A DNA stretch of 64,000 bases from Rhizopus arrhizus (GCA_024220505.1 JAKZZE010000040.1:1-64000), one strand, 5' to 3'. Counted from the first letter of the stretch, positions 47,083-59,200 are shown. Made by a program: numbers and translations. Notes: generated by a model from the sequence alone, not told the origin.

Positions 47083-48051
47083 TCAGAAAGAGACTATCTG
47101 GCTATTATTCTCGCTGTCGTAGTACTTCTCGTTCTCCTCGTGTTGGCCTTTCAAAGCTGCAATTGTATTTGCTATCTCTTCAAGACGGCTCTAAACAATT
47201 AAATTAAACTTGTTATTATTGCTCCTCTTCTCGATTGTTTAGGATTAGAACTATACCTTCAGGCTCAAGAAAAAATTGATCAGAGATATTAGCTGCTCTT
47301 CTCTGTTACTAAAGTCTTCACTCAGCAAGATTTTTTCCTCCCGAACAAAATCATAGAGCCCATTTTTGGCATATTGCATCGACCACAGTCGGATATGGTA
47401 GCCTGGTTGGAGGCAAACAATATCATTAGCACAAACAAAAAAATGTTGCTTTTAATACCACTTACCGCTTGGCTGAACAAAATACAATTTGAGCTTGCTA
47501 AACTCCTCAACTGATGCATGTTTATATTGATCAGCTATTGTCTTTAACATCGAAAGCAAAGCAAACATACCTTTTGAGTTGTCAAAAGCTGTCTTTGTAT
47601 AGTCTTCATAACCAAAAACGCCTGCTGTTTCCAAATAAGAACCTCTAAATTTATATATCTTTCCAAACGAATGATGCCATCAGCCTTATATATCTTTCGC
47701 TTGTCTGTCTTTTGTCCCATTTTTTTCAGCTGGGCAGTCATTGCTTCAAGCTCATCTTCTCCAGGAACAAAATAAGGCACATGCTCATTCTTCTTCATCA
47801 TAGCAAAGACAGCTTCAAAACAAGGAAATATTACATTGGTATTGTATATAGCCTCTGAGCGTGTTATTGATGGCCTTTTCAAAAAAACCTTGGCCCTAAA
47901 TCCAACAAAAAATTAGTTCATCATTGAAATGACTCTGATGATATTGTACATACATGACTTTACAGATATTCTTGATACATCTGCACGTTTTTTCTTGGCC
48001 TTCTACAAGTGCCTTGTCCTCAATATTCTGTTCGAACTCATCAATGTCAGA
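47083..48051 (-). pseudogene. Member of a probable multigene family, frameshifted and lacking a first exon
   Basis: Exons chain as 48051-47954, 47895-47466, 47402-47257 and 47190-47083 with good GT-AG signals. Readable segments are DIDEFEQNIEDKALVEGQEK, RSEAIYNTNVIFPCFEAVFA, LETAGVFGYEDYTKTAFDNS, GYHIRLWSMQYAKNGLYDFV and SRLEEIANTIAALKGQHEEN. The layout fits an uncharacterised family that I recall as abundant in Rhizopus and Mucor; this recollection should be checked. Within exon 2 the frame breaks near 47634: reading switches from the LERYINLEVL frame to the LETAGVFGYEDY frame, as if one T were missing from a short T run. The first coding exon is not clear; the LINE insertion at 48214 lies just upstream and may have disrupted it. 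Confidence 0.6.
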
Positions 48052-48199
48052 CTAAGAATAATAAATAACAACATATTAGCTGATTGAAGTTCAACTCACA
48101 ACTAGACTACGAATGTAACTTTTTACATCTACGTCTAAATATTTATTTAAAACCCAGTATTAATGTCAGCAAGAATGAAAATATTTGCCTTACCACATT

Positions 48200-48213
48200 G
48201 AACTATGATGAAC
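48200..48213 (+). repeat. LINE target-site duplication, left copy
   Basis: GAACTATGATGAAC, identical to 49094-49107 at the other end of the LINE fragment. Confidence 0.85.
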
Positions 48214-49093
48214 CTGATCATATGAAGCTTTATTCCTTTTTCGTCCGGGCGTTCTTGCGTCCCAGATCATCGTTCATCCCGGTAGCTCACACCCATATCG
48301 ACATATCTCCTTTCCTGGTAGCCTTATCCTTGGCACCAAAACCCGGTGATCAATTGCGCCTCACATCCAAACGGTACCGTCGTCTATGTAGTCCTCTGTT
48401 GTCTTCTTCGACCCTCTATCCAGGTCTCCCCCCCCTCAAAACGGCTTCTTCCATGGCGCTTCCCCCTCCGACCACAAAGTGGCAACATATGGTACAGGTT
48501 AATCCATAATAAACTGCCTTGCAGGTCGAACCTCTACCTGCCTTCTAAACTATGTCCTGTTTGCAAGAATCTGGAAGAAACAACTTCCCATTTCCTCTTT
48601 GACTGTCCTCAAAAGCTTGCCGTTTGGTCTCTTCTTTGGGATTCACAGTTTGAACAGCCGTTTTCGAAATATTCGCTACGTCGTGCACTGTTCCTCCTAG
48701 ATTTCCCTAAGTGTCGCTCTGATAAAGTCCATGCTCCCTCTATTTTCATTGGCATAATCTTGTTGGCTATATGGCGCAATCACTGGGCAGTTATTTTTGA
48801 TAATCGTCCCTTCCTTATTGATGTCACCATTCGCTATGTTAATCAACTTTTGTCCGTTTCTCTCCAAGAATCGCTATTATCAAGTGGGATTTCTCCTCTG
48901 CCTCTTCCACATTTACATTTATCGTATCTTTCATCCTGTTGACTGCCACTAAACTGTACATGCTCGACTCTATAAATACAAAACAAGAAAAACAATTCAA
49001 AATTTAAAAAACTCATACCAAAAACATTTTCACGTGCCATCCTTGTCTGGCACTTAATAAAAACCCGAGCTTCTAGCTCCTTATAAAAAAAAA
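48214..49093 (+). mobile_element. 5'-truncated non-LTR retrotransposon (LINE) with short poly(A) tail
   Basis: About 880 bases bounded by a perfect 14-bp direct repeat and ending in A9, the structure made by target-primed reverse transcription. It carries the C-terminal end of a reverse transcriptase ORF: the zf-RVT region WYRLIHNKLPCRSNLYLP, KLCPVCKNLEETTSHFLFDC (a CCHC zinc knuckle), then AIWRNHWAVIFDNRPFLID, ending at 48942. The frame shifts near 48440, so upstream residues (LRLTSKRYRRLCSPLLSSS) are in another frame. The reverse transcriptase catalytic part is absent, so this copy was inactive on arrival. The 3' UTR covers 48943-49084. Confidence 0.88.
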
Positions 49094-49107
49094 GAACTAT
49101 GATGAAC
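49094..49107 (+). repeat. LINE target-site duplication, right copy
   Basis: GAACTATGATGAAC immediately follows the A-tail and matches 48200-48213 exactly. Confidence 0.85.
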
Positions 49108-49858
49108 TCCTAGTTAATGTTAATTATCTTAAGCTACTTATAAAATAATAAACGATAAAATCAACAGTCTTGCTTAATAATACAAATTACAGTAGCATTG
49201 AATGATGGTAGCTTTTAAGTACTTTTACAAAAATAATTTATAATCCTTCAACAAAATCAGCTCTAGAACGATTACAAGCTCGTAAAATTATTTGGCTGTC
49301 GAAAGCATGCTTGAGCCAATAAAATTAAGCAGTTTATCTGTTGAAACAAATTTATTTGCTAATTACCCTAACTAAAAAGAGTTTTCAAGAAACAAAGTAA
49401 TCTATTTCCGAGATTTGCAAAAATATGCTGCAAATAATTAATTACAATATTTTGGGGATCTTTTTTGACATTATGTAAATGATCAAAAGATAATGAAAAG
49501 TATGAATAATATCACTGCTATTAATACTAAGAAAATGTTTGATTTCTGAGACATGCTCACTACAAACAATGATATTGCGCTTTCCTATCGGAAAGCAATG
49601 CATTGTCAAATCTCAGCAAATTTTTTGTAAGAAATTAAGTCAAAAATAAAAGGAGCAAAGCTAAAAAAATACTCGCTAATATTATTGAGCAAAAATTCGA
49701 GCTATTCAAAGCACCTTCAATTGTAGAATTTAACTGTGTTCCTTGAAATTACTTTATCAAAAGATTCACTTTTTTCGCTGAGATACAAAGCAGTCACTAG
49801 TAAAAAGTTTCTCTTGTTGATGAAAAGATCTTTCTTTTTTACAATTTCAAAGTTTAAA
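49108..49858. other. Intergenic before eIF3k
   Basis: AT-rich; no gene recognised. A T-rich leader precedes the eIF3k start. Confidence 0.6.
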
Positions 49859-50631
49859 ATGGTTCAACGTCCAGAAAACATCGCCAGCATCATTAATGGT
49901 GTTGAACGCTATAATCCTGAACATATTGATGCTCTTGAAAGTTACTTGAACCAACAATGCGAAAATAATCAATATGACTGTGAAGTAAACTTGGCAATTC
50001 TCAAACTGTAAAAAAAACAAACGTATTTTTATATTTTCAAAGCTGTCTTTCCTAATACTTTTTGCTCAATTCCTTAGCTATCAATTCAACCCTCAACTAG
50101 CAAAAGAACATGTAATTGCAAAGATTCTCATTAAAGCCTTGATCGCTTTGCCTGCTCCTGATTTCAATCTTTGTTTATACCTCTTAGCTGAACAAGCTGT
50201 AAATATTCACTTTTGCTAAATTGTAATATAATCTATTCTCATTATTTATTATTCCATAGCATCTTGAATCTGTTCAAAAGCTGACAGAATTACAACAACT
50301 TTTGGAACAAGCACGTTATGCTAAGTTCTGGCAATCTGATCTTGCACCATGGACAAATGTTGTCCCCAACTTTGAAACTAAAATCCGTCAAGTAATCGCT
50401 CAAGTTATTGCCATGTCATACCAGACTGTCAATGTTTCAGCTTTATCAGGTTATCTTGGATTAAATGGAGACGAGTTTGATAAATTTTGCACTAGCCAAC
50501 AGTGGCAAAAGAATGGAAATATTGTTCAAATTCCTATAAACAAGGATAACGAAGCAAAAACAGTTGTTATTAGAGAAAATATCAAATTTGAGCAATTAAC
50601 AAAAGTTATTGGATATTCCAACGAAATGTAA
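49859..50631 (+). CDS. EIF3K: Translation initiation factor 3 subunit K
   Basis: Three exons (49859-50007, 50078-50198, 50260-50631) with GT-AG introns of 70 and 61 bp give 213 residues, close to the usual 210-220. Signatures: RPENIASIINGVERYNPEHI, LESYLNQQCENNQYDCEVNL, LIKALIALPAPDFNLCLYLL and the PCI/winged-helix part ARYAKFWQSDLAPWTNVVPN. eIF3k is a non-core subunit of the eIF3 complex that binds the 40S ribosome. It is absent from S. cerevisiae but kept in most fungi. Confidence 0.96.
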
Positions 50632-51063
50632 AACAGTCAATAAAATAGCCAACAACACAAGCAAATGTTTATAATTCAGAAAATAACATGCTGGGTCGCA
50701 TGGCTAACCTTTGTGAATTTTGTCAGAAATATTTAAATTTAGTCAGTTAAATAGATTGATTCAACCGTCTTTTTATTTACTTCATGTGTAAAACCAACCG
50801 GCCTTTTTTGATCATCTCCTTAGCCGTATTGTTGTATTTGAAACGCGCAAGCCTGACCCTTAAACGATCCGACATTTAAAAATAAGCGAACGATAAGCTT
50901 AAAGTTTATGTATTTTTATGCCGTTTTACTATAGCAACTATAAATGAAAATAGGAATACAAGAAACCGAGTTTTAATCTAAGCTGAGAAAACACATACAA
51001 AAAGAACAAGAGGGTGTTCTTTTATAAGTGCCTTCTTTCCGTTGATTTTCATCATTATTAAGA
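50632..51063. other. Intergenic between eIF3k and the lipase gene
   Basis: About 430 bases, nothing recognised. Confidence 0.6.
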
Positions 51064-52542
51064 ATGAATAAAGCTCATTTGATCGTATTTGTTCATGGCA
51101 TGATGGGTACTGTGGAGTATTCTGCATACATATCTAAACAATTGGCTGAAAGATACCCAGAAATGAAAATTGTAGGCTAACATAGATACAATGATAGTTG
51201 TTTTCTTACTTTACCATTCTATTTAGTTAATTTCCAAGGTTAATGAGAGGTGCTCAATGAATGATGGCGTAGACGTATGTGGTCTTAGGTTAGCAGAAGA
51301 GGTAAAGGCCATTTCTTATATAATATCTTTCAAATGTATTTATTCCTCTTTTCCTTTTACTGTTCATAGATATATAATCATATTGTCTATTTGCATTCGT
51401 GTTGTGCAGTAACTGTCACTCATTTTTCGATATGTGGCCACTCAATGGGTGGGATTTTAGCTCGCTTTGCTATCGGCATCTTGGACAGACAAAACGTATT
51501 TAAAAATATAAGCCTAGTGGTAGCTACCTTGCGAAAAAAATACTCGTGTTCTTGCTATTTAACTGTTCTATTTATCTTTCTTATAGAGCTACACTTCGTT
51601 TGCTTCTCCTCACTTGGGCATTCATTTGGCTCATGATGCATGGTACCTAAAATTAGCCTATGGAATGATTAAAAGAGCTGGCTGTCCTACTACAGAACAA
51701 GTTACCTTTTCTGATTCCTTCAGAGATGGTAAACCTATTTTTGAAGTACTGGCGGATCCAGGTACGGCATTTTAAAAAACCTCGGTATAGCTATCTAATT
51801 ACTAGTCAGCATATGAATTTTATAAAGCGCTATCGAAATTTAAGTACAAACGAAGCTATGTCAATACTATGCACGACTACAGTGTAGCTTATTATACTTC
51901 GGCTATGGACCCTTTTGATTATTTTGATGACGATTCAAATGTTACTATGTAAGTTTATGGCAAACAAAAAACTTCTTTTTCCTTCAACTAATTCTTTCAT
52001 TTTTAAGTTCATGTCATCCGGAATATCCAAGCATTATCAAGACATTTGATATCAAAGAAGTTCAACCCAGCAAGCATGTAACCACTTTCAAAAAATTGCT
52101 TTATACTTTATTATTATATGTTGTGATCCCTATTTTCTTCATGTTTAACAGGAGTATGCACTGGCATAATCATGAACAAACTATTTTAAAGTGCAAAGAC
52201 TACAAAGATGGGTATTATAAGATTCACATAGATAAAGACAAAGATGAATTTCTATTCAGAGAAGATAAACAAGGGTCAGAAGAAGTTGCCGTTCAGAAAT
52301 CGGGACATATAGATGTATATGGTTCTCAAATTGGACCAAATCTCAAAGGACGAACAGAACTTCAATTAAATTGCTTACCTGTTCAACAAAAAATGATTGA
52401 TAATCTAAAAGAGATACCTTGGGAACGAGTCTTGGTTCGTATTGATTCTATATTGTCTCATTTAGCAATTATGGGTATGGGCTTCTCCAGCCAAGAAGGA
52501 AAGGACGTAGTCAAGCATTTCATAGATACTTTTGATATGTGA
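51064..52542 (+). CDS. DUF676-type serine lipase/esterase (ROG1-like)
   Basis: A multi-exon gene from MNKAHLIVFVHGMMGTVEYS. Exons found: 51064-51171, 51227-51301, from 51370 to about 51520 (ending near NISLV), from about 51588 (SYTSFASPHLGIHLAHDAWY) to about 51761, from about 51807 to 51947, and from about 52008 to 52542. The oxyanion-hole region is FVHGMMG and the nucleophile elbow is GHSMGG (Ser in exon 3), followed by FASPHLG, all typical of DUF676 alpha/beta-hydrolases. A hydrophobic segment (LLYTLLLYVVIPIFFMFN) suggests one membrane anchor near the C-terminal third. It probably hydrolyses glycerolipids at a membrane or lipid droplet; the substrate is not known. Confidence 0.87.
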
Positions 52543-55500
52543 TCTTTTTACTGCTAACAGTGAAATCCATAAAAAATCCCCCCAAAAAAAAGAAAATTAA
52601 TAAAAATGGACAAAGGTTAAGAGAGATTATAAGGTTTCTGTTTATTTTTCTGTTTTAGGATTGTGATGTTAAACCAGAAATCTTAATCACTGAAAAAAGA
52701 AAAAATAATTAAATATCAGGCTTCTGAGTAGTACTAAAATTTACTAGAGTAGTCATTTAAACATGTTAGTCATTGCAGAGCGAGGAAATGTGATTTTAAA
52801 GAAGCATACTGAATAAAAAGAGAAATATTGAGACTGATATATACATTTGCCTTTAGATATTCAACATATCAATTCTTTTGCTATACATAAGTATGCATTT
52901 AATCTTGAGCAGCTTGCGAGTTTAATCGTTGATGTATATAATTACTTGTCAAAGATAGGATGCTCTGGGCAAAAAAAAGTCAAGGTTCCTGCTAGATTTA
53001 GTATATTTTATAATAACGATTTTCTTAAAAATTTCATCATAAAAAGTTTTAATGGCTTTCTATATGTCAGGTAATACAATTATTTTTAATTTTAATATTT
53101 GATGGTTTTCCAATTTTCAGCGAAATATTCCCTGTGTATTACTGTAGAGAAGGAGTTGAAATAAAATTTAAAATTGTATCATGCAGTCAGTTACTTGTAC
53201 TTGCTCGTTGCCATAATTTTTATAAACAGTGCGCACTTACTAGTGTTTGGTATTTTGAAGTAGACCTGTTATCATAATTGCTCTTCGTTTGGACCAGCCT
53301 TCTTCAGTCCTTTTAAATCCGATAATTTTCAAAAATTTGACCACATAGAGAAACTGTTTAGTAAGTGCGAAAAAATAAGAATTTCTATGGAGAATAAATT
53401 AATTTAAAAAATTGCTTAACAAAGCTATTTATATTTAATAGGCTGATCAATATCACAAGTTTTCCTTTCCATATTTATTATGGCTTTACCTTTTAAATCG
53501 CCTTTAACAACTTTAAAACTTGCTAATCAGCATGTTAATCGAGTTTTACAAAAAAAAAAAAAAAAAATACAAAAAGAATTATTGTTTTGTTACCATTCTT
53601 ATTTTATTCTCTTTTTTCTTCTTTTCGTTTTTAATCTATTTACTTAAAGAAGTCAAGTTACAATTTTAAAAAAGTTACAGGTGTTGCTAATGTGATTTTA
53701 CGTTTATGCTTTGCAAATACAGACCAAATATATGTATATAAAGTTGCAAAAGCTGATAATATAAACTTGAATCAAGCATTTTATATCAGAGTGACTATCA
53801 GAAGATATAGCAATATAAAATATGGCTTTCAATTCTTGGAAAATGGATCATTGTAGCAGTAATTGATGAAAAATTAAAAATCAAAACGCTTTATATTTGA
53901 TTTTGAATTAACATAAACGAGAATAAGAAACTACTATATAATACATCTTTGATAATCAAGATTATAAGAGCATCTTTACGTTAAAAATCGCTAATTGCTT
54001 TACAAATTAACCTAGTAAATTTTTAGGGGCAGTTGCTTTAAAACGCACACACATACACCTTTTATATTAAATAGCATTTACATTTTTCATAGTTATTTTA
54101 AAAATTCTCTAAGATTCGTCAAAATGTGAGTTATCTTGATTAAAAAGATGAATGTACTTAATGCGACTTAAGTAATACAGTAATAAAGTATTACGACTTT
54201 ATAGCCAATAATATATAGTATAAAATAATTTATCATAATATAACCCAATAAACAACAATGTTATATACAAGAACCCATTTGCCATTAAATTTTAGACATA
54301 AATGAATATTAGTATGTGAAACTCGTAGATGAAGTTCCACTTTTTTCAACCAAGTAATGTCCACCTTTTTTTTTTTTTTTTTGTTTTAGCGAAGTACGGA
54401 ATTTGTCAATTGTTGAGAAGACTAATGGCGAGATTAAAGCAGAGATCATTTATAACCTGTTTCTAATAGATATATTCGTAGTCTTAAACTGTATTACTTT
54501 CGTATGGTTTAGATTAATTCTTTATCTCAATTATCAGATCATCTTTTTACCAAAAGCTTTTGTGTGTAACTCTTTACAAACGCTCCGATTAAAATTCTTT
54601 ATGCAGATATATTTGCATTCTCGAATAATAGAAAGAAATTTACGAATAATGAAGCAGAGATTAGCTTTCCTTGAGAACATGCGAATAGAAACGTATAGAT
54701 GTCTATATGGTGGTGACTATTTGCTATCGTTTATTATATTAAAAACCTCAAAAAAGTCTCAATGCTATGTCTTTTTTCAACTACAAAACAAAATATGTAT
54801 GTAGTAAAAAAAATCACTACATCCATAACAAATAAATTAGAAAATCTTCTTGATTAACTCTCAAGCATATTATATCTATTATAAGAAGAATGAAGTGCTT
54901 GTCTGATTCATAAAATGTCAAAAACCATTGCAAATATCCTTGCTGGCTACTACATGCATATGATTATTTAATTTAACTCTTCTGGATCAGAGCTAAGAGA
55001 TCATTTTATTCAAATCTATGCAATGACTTACTACCGAAACGGACGCTGAGAAGATATATTTTTGGCAAAGAAAAAAATTCAAGACCTAGCTTAAGTTTAA
55101 TAAACGAAGTATTTTTGGAACAAAAGGAATACAGTATAGTTTATGGTTAGAACATAAAAAACAGAAGACAAATCTTGATAGAAACGCGAAGTTATTTCAG
55201 TTCAATTGAGCCTACTATTCAACCCTACTTTTCAAGGTCACTGTAAAACTGAAAAAGTTGTAATCAACAAAAGAATAGGAATACTACAAAGTTGATTTAA
55301 AAATGTATATAGGTTTAGCTAAATTTTATTCAGAAAAGTCTTGCTGTCATAAAAAATCTACAAATACTCCCTCAGTGCCTCTCTTTCTCTTAAAATCAAA
55401 TGAAAATTAATAAGAATACATATATGAGTGTCATTTAACTTTAATTAAATATATGTCACTTCCTTCATATTACGTAGTGTTTATTTAGCGGAAACCACTT

Positions 55501-55969
55501 GTAGTTCAATTTTTCTAACAATCTAATTTTAGGTTAAAATCCTGTACACCAGGTTTTGCAGTACTTACTAAAAAGTATTTTCTTTGAATTTCACCTTCGT
55601 TCATATCTACTTAAAAGATATAATGTGGTGGTGACTCACTTTTGATATAGTCGTTGGCTCTAGTGCTTTCCCTCTCATCGTCACAGCCATTAAAAACCTT
55701 TGTTTGCACGCCTTCTATGGTATAAGGAAAAGAAAGTTTTTGTGATTTACAAACTAACAAAAGAACAGTCTAAGAGTCTATAAGCTATATTTTTCGTTTT
55801 TGCTTCGCTAACATTATTTTTTTTTTACATCGAAGCTGTGCTATAATGAACCCAAATAAATCTCCAAATTTTCCCATAGCAATTTTATAATATATTAGCA
55901 GATGCTGATCAGAATGAGTTAAAATGACTCTTAATTGAACCTTTTTTATTTAAAATTTTGTTATCTTTC
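52543..55969. other. Gene-poor AT-rich region
   Basis: About 3.4 kb. Apart from the possible small two-exon gene at 52847-53276, only weak fragments are seen, for example a plus-strand frame at 54403-54804 preceded by a T-tract and TTTTAG resembling a splice acceptor. No family was recognised. Confidence 0.45.
52847..53276 (+). CDS. Possible small two-exon gene or exon pair, unknown
   Basis: A frame from about 52847 (LDIQHINSFAIHKYAFNLEQ) reaches a donor AG-GTAATA at about 53071. A GT-AG intron of about 50 bases ends at TTTTCAG near 53120, and the frame resumes as SEIFPVYYCREGVEIKFKIV and runs to a stop at 53274-53276. There is no good ATG at the start; an acceptor-like CTTTAG immediately upstream suggests it is an internal-to-last exon pair. 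The protein-like composition supports coding origin, present or past. No family was recognised. Confidence 0.3.
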
Positions 55970-57155
55970 TTAGGGAGAAAATGGCGCCCTAGGTGTATAA
56001 GATTCTTCAAGGTATTTGGCATCTTCTTCAGTCAATTTGACGTTAAGAGCACCAATCAAATCATACAATTGCTCGATTTTAGTAGGACCAACAATAGGAG
56101 CAGTAATAAATGGCTTTGTGTATAACCAAGCTAAGGCAATTTGAGCAGGTGTAGCATCATATTTTTTGGCTAATTCAGCAACACGATCAATAATCATATC
56201 ATTGCTTTGGTCTTCATTTTTAGATAGAAGGTTATTAAAAACAAAGCCTGCTTCGGTACGCTTGCTGCTTCTGTTCTTACCCACAAGCATACCCATTGCC
56301 AAAGGACTCCATGGAATGCCAGCAATACCTGAGTCTATACAGTAAGGGATCATTTCTCTTTCTTCTTCACGTTGAATTAAGTTATATAAGTTCTGCATGC
56401 TCACAAATTTAGCCCATCCTCTCTTCTCCGCGATGCCGTTGAGTTTTTGGAATTCCCATGCATTCATTGAGCTTGCGCCAATGTAACGAACTTTGCCGGA
56501 GCGGACTAGATCATTTAATGCCTCCATAATTTCTTCCATGGGAGTATCCTAAGCATAAAAAATTTAAAGTTTAATTTTTTGATTTGTGTAATTGAAGCAG
56601 CAGTACTTACTCTATCCAGACGATGAATTTGATAAAGATCGATATAATCTAAACCAAGACGTTGTAGTGAACCCTCAACAGCATCAAATATATGTTTGCG
56701 AGAAAGACCACGTTGGTTGACATATTCACTTTTAGCAAGAAATTCTGGCGTTCTCATGTCATCCCATGGTTGTACTTCATCAGTTGCTAAGTGAAATACT
56801 TTTGTAGCTACTACAATACGGCTTCGAGGAGCATTGATTTCCTTGAGCGCTTTTCCTAAGACCCTTTCACTTTCACCACAAGAGTAAGCATTTGCTGTAT
56901 CAAAAAAGTTGATACCAGCGGCATAAGCTTTTTTTATATCTTCGATGGACTCCTTTTCATCCTTAACCCAAGAGCTCCACTTGCTCGAGCCATATTGCAT
57001 ACAGCCAAGACAAATACGCGAAACCTACCATTCAAAAGTATAAGCATAATGGAGATGTCTATTTTTTCATGCTCTACCTTCATACCCGTATTACCAAGGC
57101 GTACATATTGCATTTTTGGGAGGCTTTCAAATACTGAATTGGTAATAGAAGTCAT
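55970..57155 (-). CDS. Aldo/keto reductase, intact copy
   Basis: Three exons, 57155-57078, 57024-56611 and 56548-55970, with GT-AG introns of 53 and 62 bp, give 356 residues. The protein starts MTSITNSVFESLPKMQYVRL. The AKR catalytic tetrad is visible: Asp68 and Tyr73 (FFDTANAY), Lys101 (VVATKVF) and His160 (DLYQIHRLDR). NADPH-binding features include GASSMNAWEF and VSMQNLYNLI, then IPWSPLAMGML and PIVGPTKIEQL. It reduces carbonyls with NADPH in the cytosol; the closest functional relatives are the bacterial/fungal YajO- or aryl-alcohol-dehydrogenase-like reductases (inference). A decayed paralogue lies directly upstream on the same strand. Confidence 0.95.
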
Positions 57156-57947
57156 ATCTTGGAGTTTTTGATTTAAAGAAGCCGCCAGTAAAGCGATGAA
57201 AAAGAAAATAAACAGAAACTTTGATTGCTATTTATATTATTTAAATTAATCGGCGCTTGTCTTTTTCGTATATAAAGGTTTTATCCTAGTGCCACATCGG
57301 GATGTTAATCAGCATTTGGTAATTCTTTTGTGTAATTTTTATGCTAAATGTAAAATTAGGTAGAATGCTTACGTTTTCTACCTTCTAAATTTGGAAAATG
57401 ATTCGTAAAATGCTTACGCTGCATTGTCATGTCTTATATAAGGAAATTACACTATTTCCAGAAATTAAAGTCGCCGTGACTTGTCGCAATTGCATGCTAA
57501 ATGGTCTAAATCTCACAAAATATTAATTTTTTTCTTTATTCATCAATAAATAACCCAAGTTGATCATTGCTTTTTATTTAAGAAGCTAGACCTGACACTC
57601 ATCGTCAAAGTGCTTTTAATATTGGTTTATTTAGGAGGTAGCTTTTTGAAATTATAGTTAAGGTAACACCTACAATAGGTATTTATACTGTGATTGTTAA
57701 TTACAACACAGAGTTTTAGCGAATATTCATAGAAACCAATTACATTAACTTTTAAGCAGCCAAATAAAGCAAGCATTAGATACTCTATTTATATACTGCT
57801 GCTTAATTCGTTTGATGAACAAAAACTTCCTATTCTTGTGTACAGTCAAATTATGATATATTTTAGTTAGGACAAAGAAATAGAGATTTTTCTTTTCCAA
57901 TTAGAACACGCAAATTTTGATTTTGAAAATGATTCATACTTTTATAT
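57156..57947. other. Spacer between the tandem aldo/keto reductase copies
   Basis: About 790 bases, AT-rich, holding the promoter of the intact copy. No gene was recognised. Confidence 0.6.
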
Positions 57948-59200
57948 TTATTTAAGATAATCTATCGTGAAAAGAATAAGTTTACGTGCTACATAAAGCT
58001 CTTCGGGATATTTAATATCTTCTTCAGTCAACTTGACTTCAAGTGATTTTATTATATCAATTGTTTGAGACTCTTTGCTAAAGCCAACAATAGGTGATGC
58101 AACATGTGGTTTAGTAAGCATCCATCCCAAAGCAATATACATGAAGAAAAAAGCATAAGACACAAAGAAAAAAAGGTTAATTTTTTTCCTTTACCTGAGC
58201 TGGTGAGCAGTTATACTTTTCAGCAATCTCAATGACTTGATCGATGATAGCATCATCGTTAGCGTTCAATTTGTCTCCAAATAACTGAGGAGCAATTATG
58301 TCGGTGTTTTTACGGACAGTATCACGGTTTTTACCAATCAATAGGCCTTTAGCTAATGGTGACCAGTGAATTGAAGCAATACCGCTATCATAACAGTAAG
58401 GGATCATTTCTCGTCCTTCTTCTCGATGAATCAAATTGTACATATTTTGCATTGAAATAAGCTTGGCCCATCCATTCTTATTAGCAATAGCATTAGCTTT
58501 CTGAAATTGCCATGCACTCATTGAACTTGCACCAATGTAACGAACTTTGCCAGAGCGAACTAAATCATTGAGTGCTTCCATGGTTTCCTCTAAAGGAGTT
58601 TCCTATAAAAAAAAATGAGCAACTGTAAAAAATATTTTGATTTAAGGATGTTTTTCCTTACAGAATCAAAATGGTGGATTTGATAAAGATCAATGTAATC
58701 AAGATCCAATCTTTTAAGAGACGCTTCTACAGCATCAAATATATGCTTTCGTGATAATCCCAATGTGTTTACATAAGCTGGTTCCTTATCCACTCCTTGA
58801 CCATGAATAGATCTAGGGCATCCTTCTCATTGACAATGAAGAAAACTTTGGTGGCAATAACAATCCGAGATCTTGGCATGTTGAACTTTTTGATAGCTTC
58901 GCCCAAAACGCGTTTACTTTCACCATTTGAATAGACATCTGCGGTATCAAAGAAATTAATGCCACATTCATAAGATTTACCAATTAAATTGATAGATTCT
59001 TCATCATCCTTCACCCATGGCATCTATTTAGAAGAGCCATGACATACAACCTACACAAAAACGTGATACCTAGGTTGTATTCTCATTAGATTGGTTTTTT
59101 ATTTTATCTTCTTTTTTATCCCTCTCCTTCATACCTTCATACCAGTGTTACCAAGGCGAACATATTGCATTTTGGGGAGAGTATCAATTCCAGATGACAT
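57948..59200 (-). pseudogene. Aldo/keto reductase pseudogene, tandem paralogue
   Basis: It parallels the intact copy exon by exon: start MSSGIDTLPKMQYVRLGNTG (59200), then [60 protein letters not shown], and the end near 57948. At least four lesions are present. Near 59030 the segment that should read CMSYGSSKW has a 2-base loss and a TAG in place of a Trp codon. Near 58815 the frame shifts between the NEKDALDLF frame and the [13 protein letters not shown] frame. After CSPAQ (58180) a 60-base insertion begins with GT but has no AG where the IALGWMLTKP frame resumes. The catalytic Asp, Tyr, Lys and His codons survive in pieces, so decay is recent. Confidence 0.9.
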
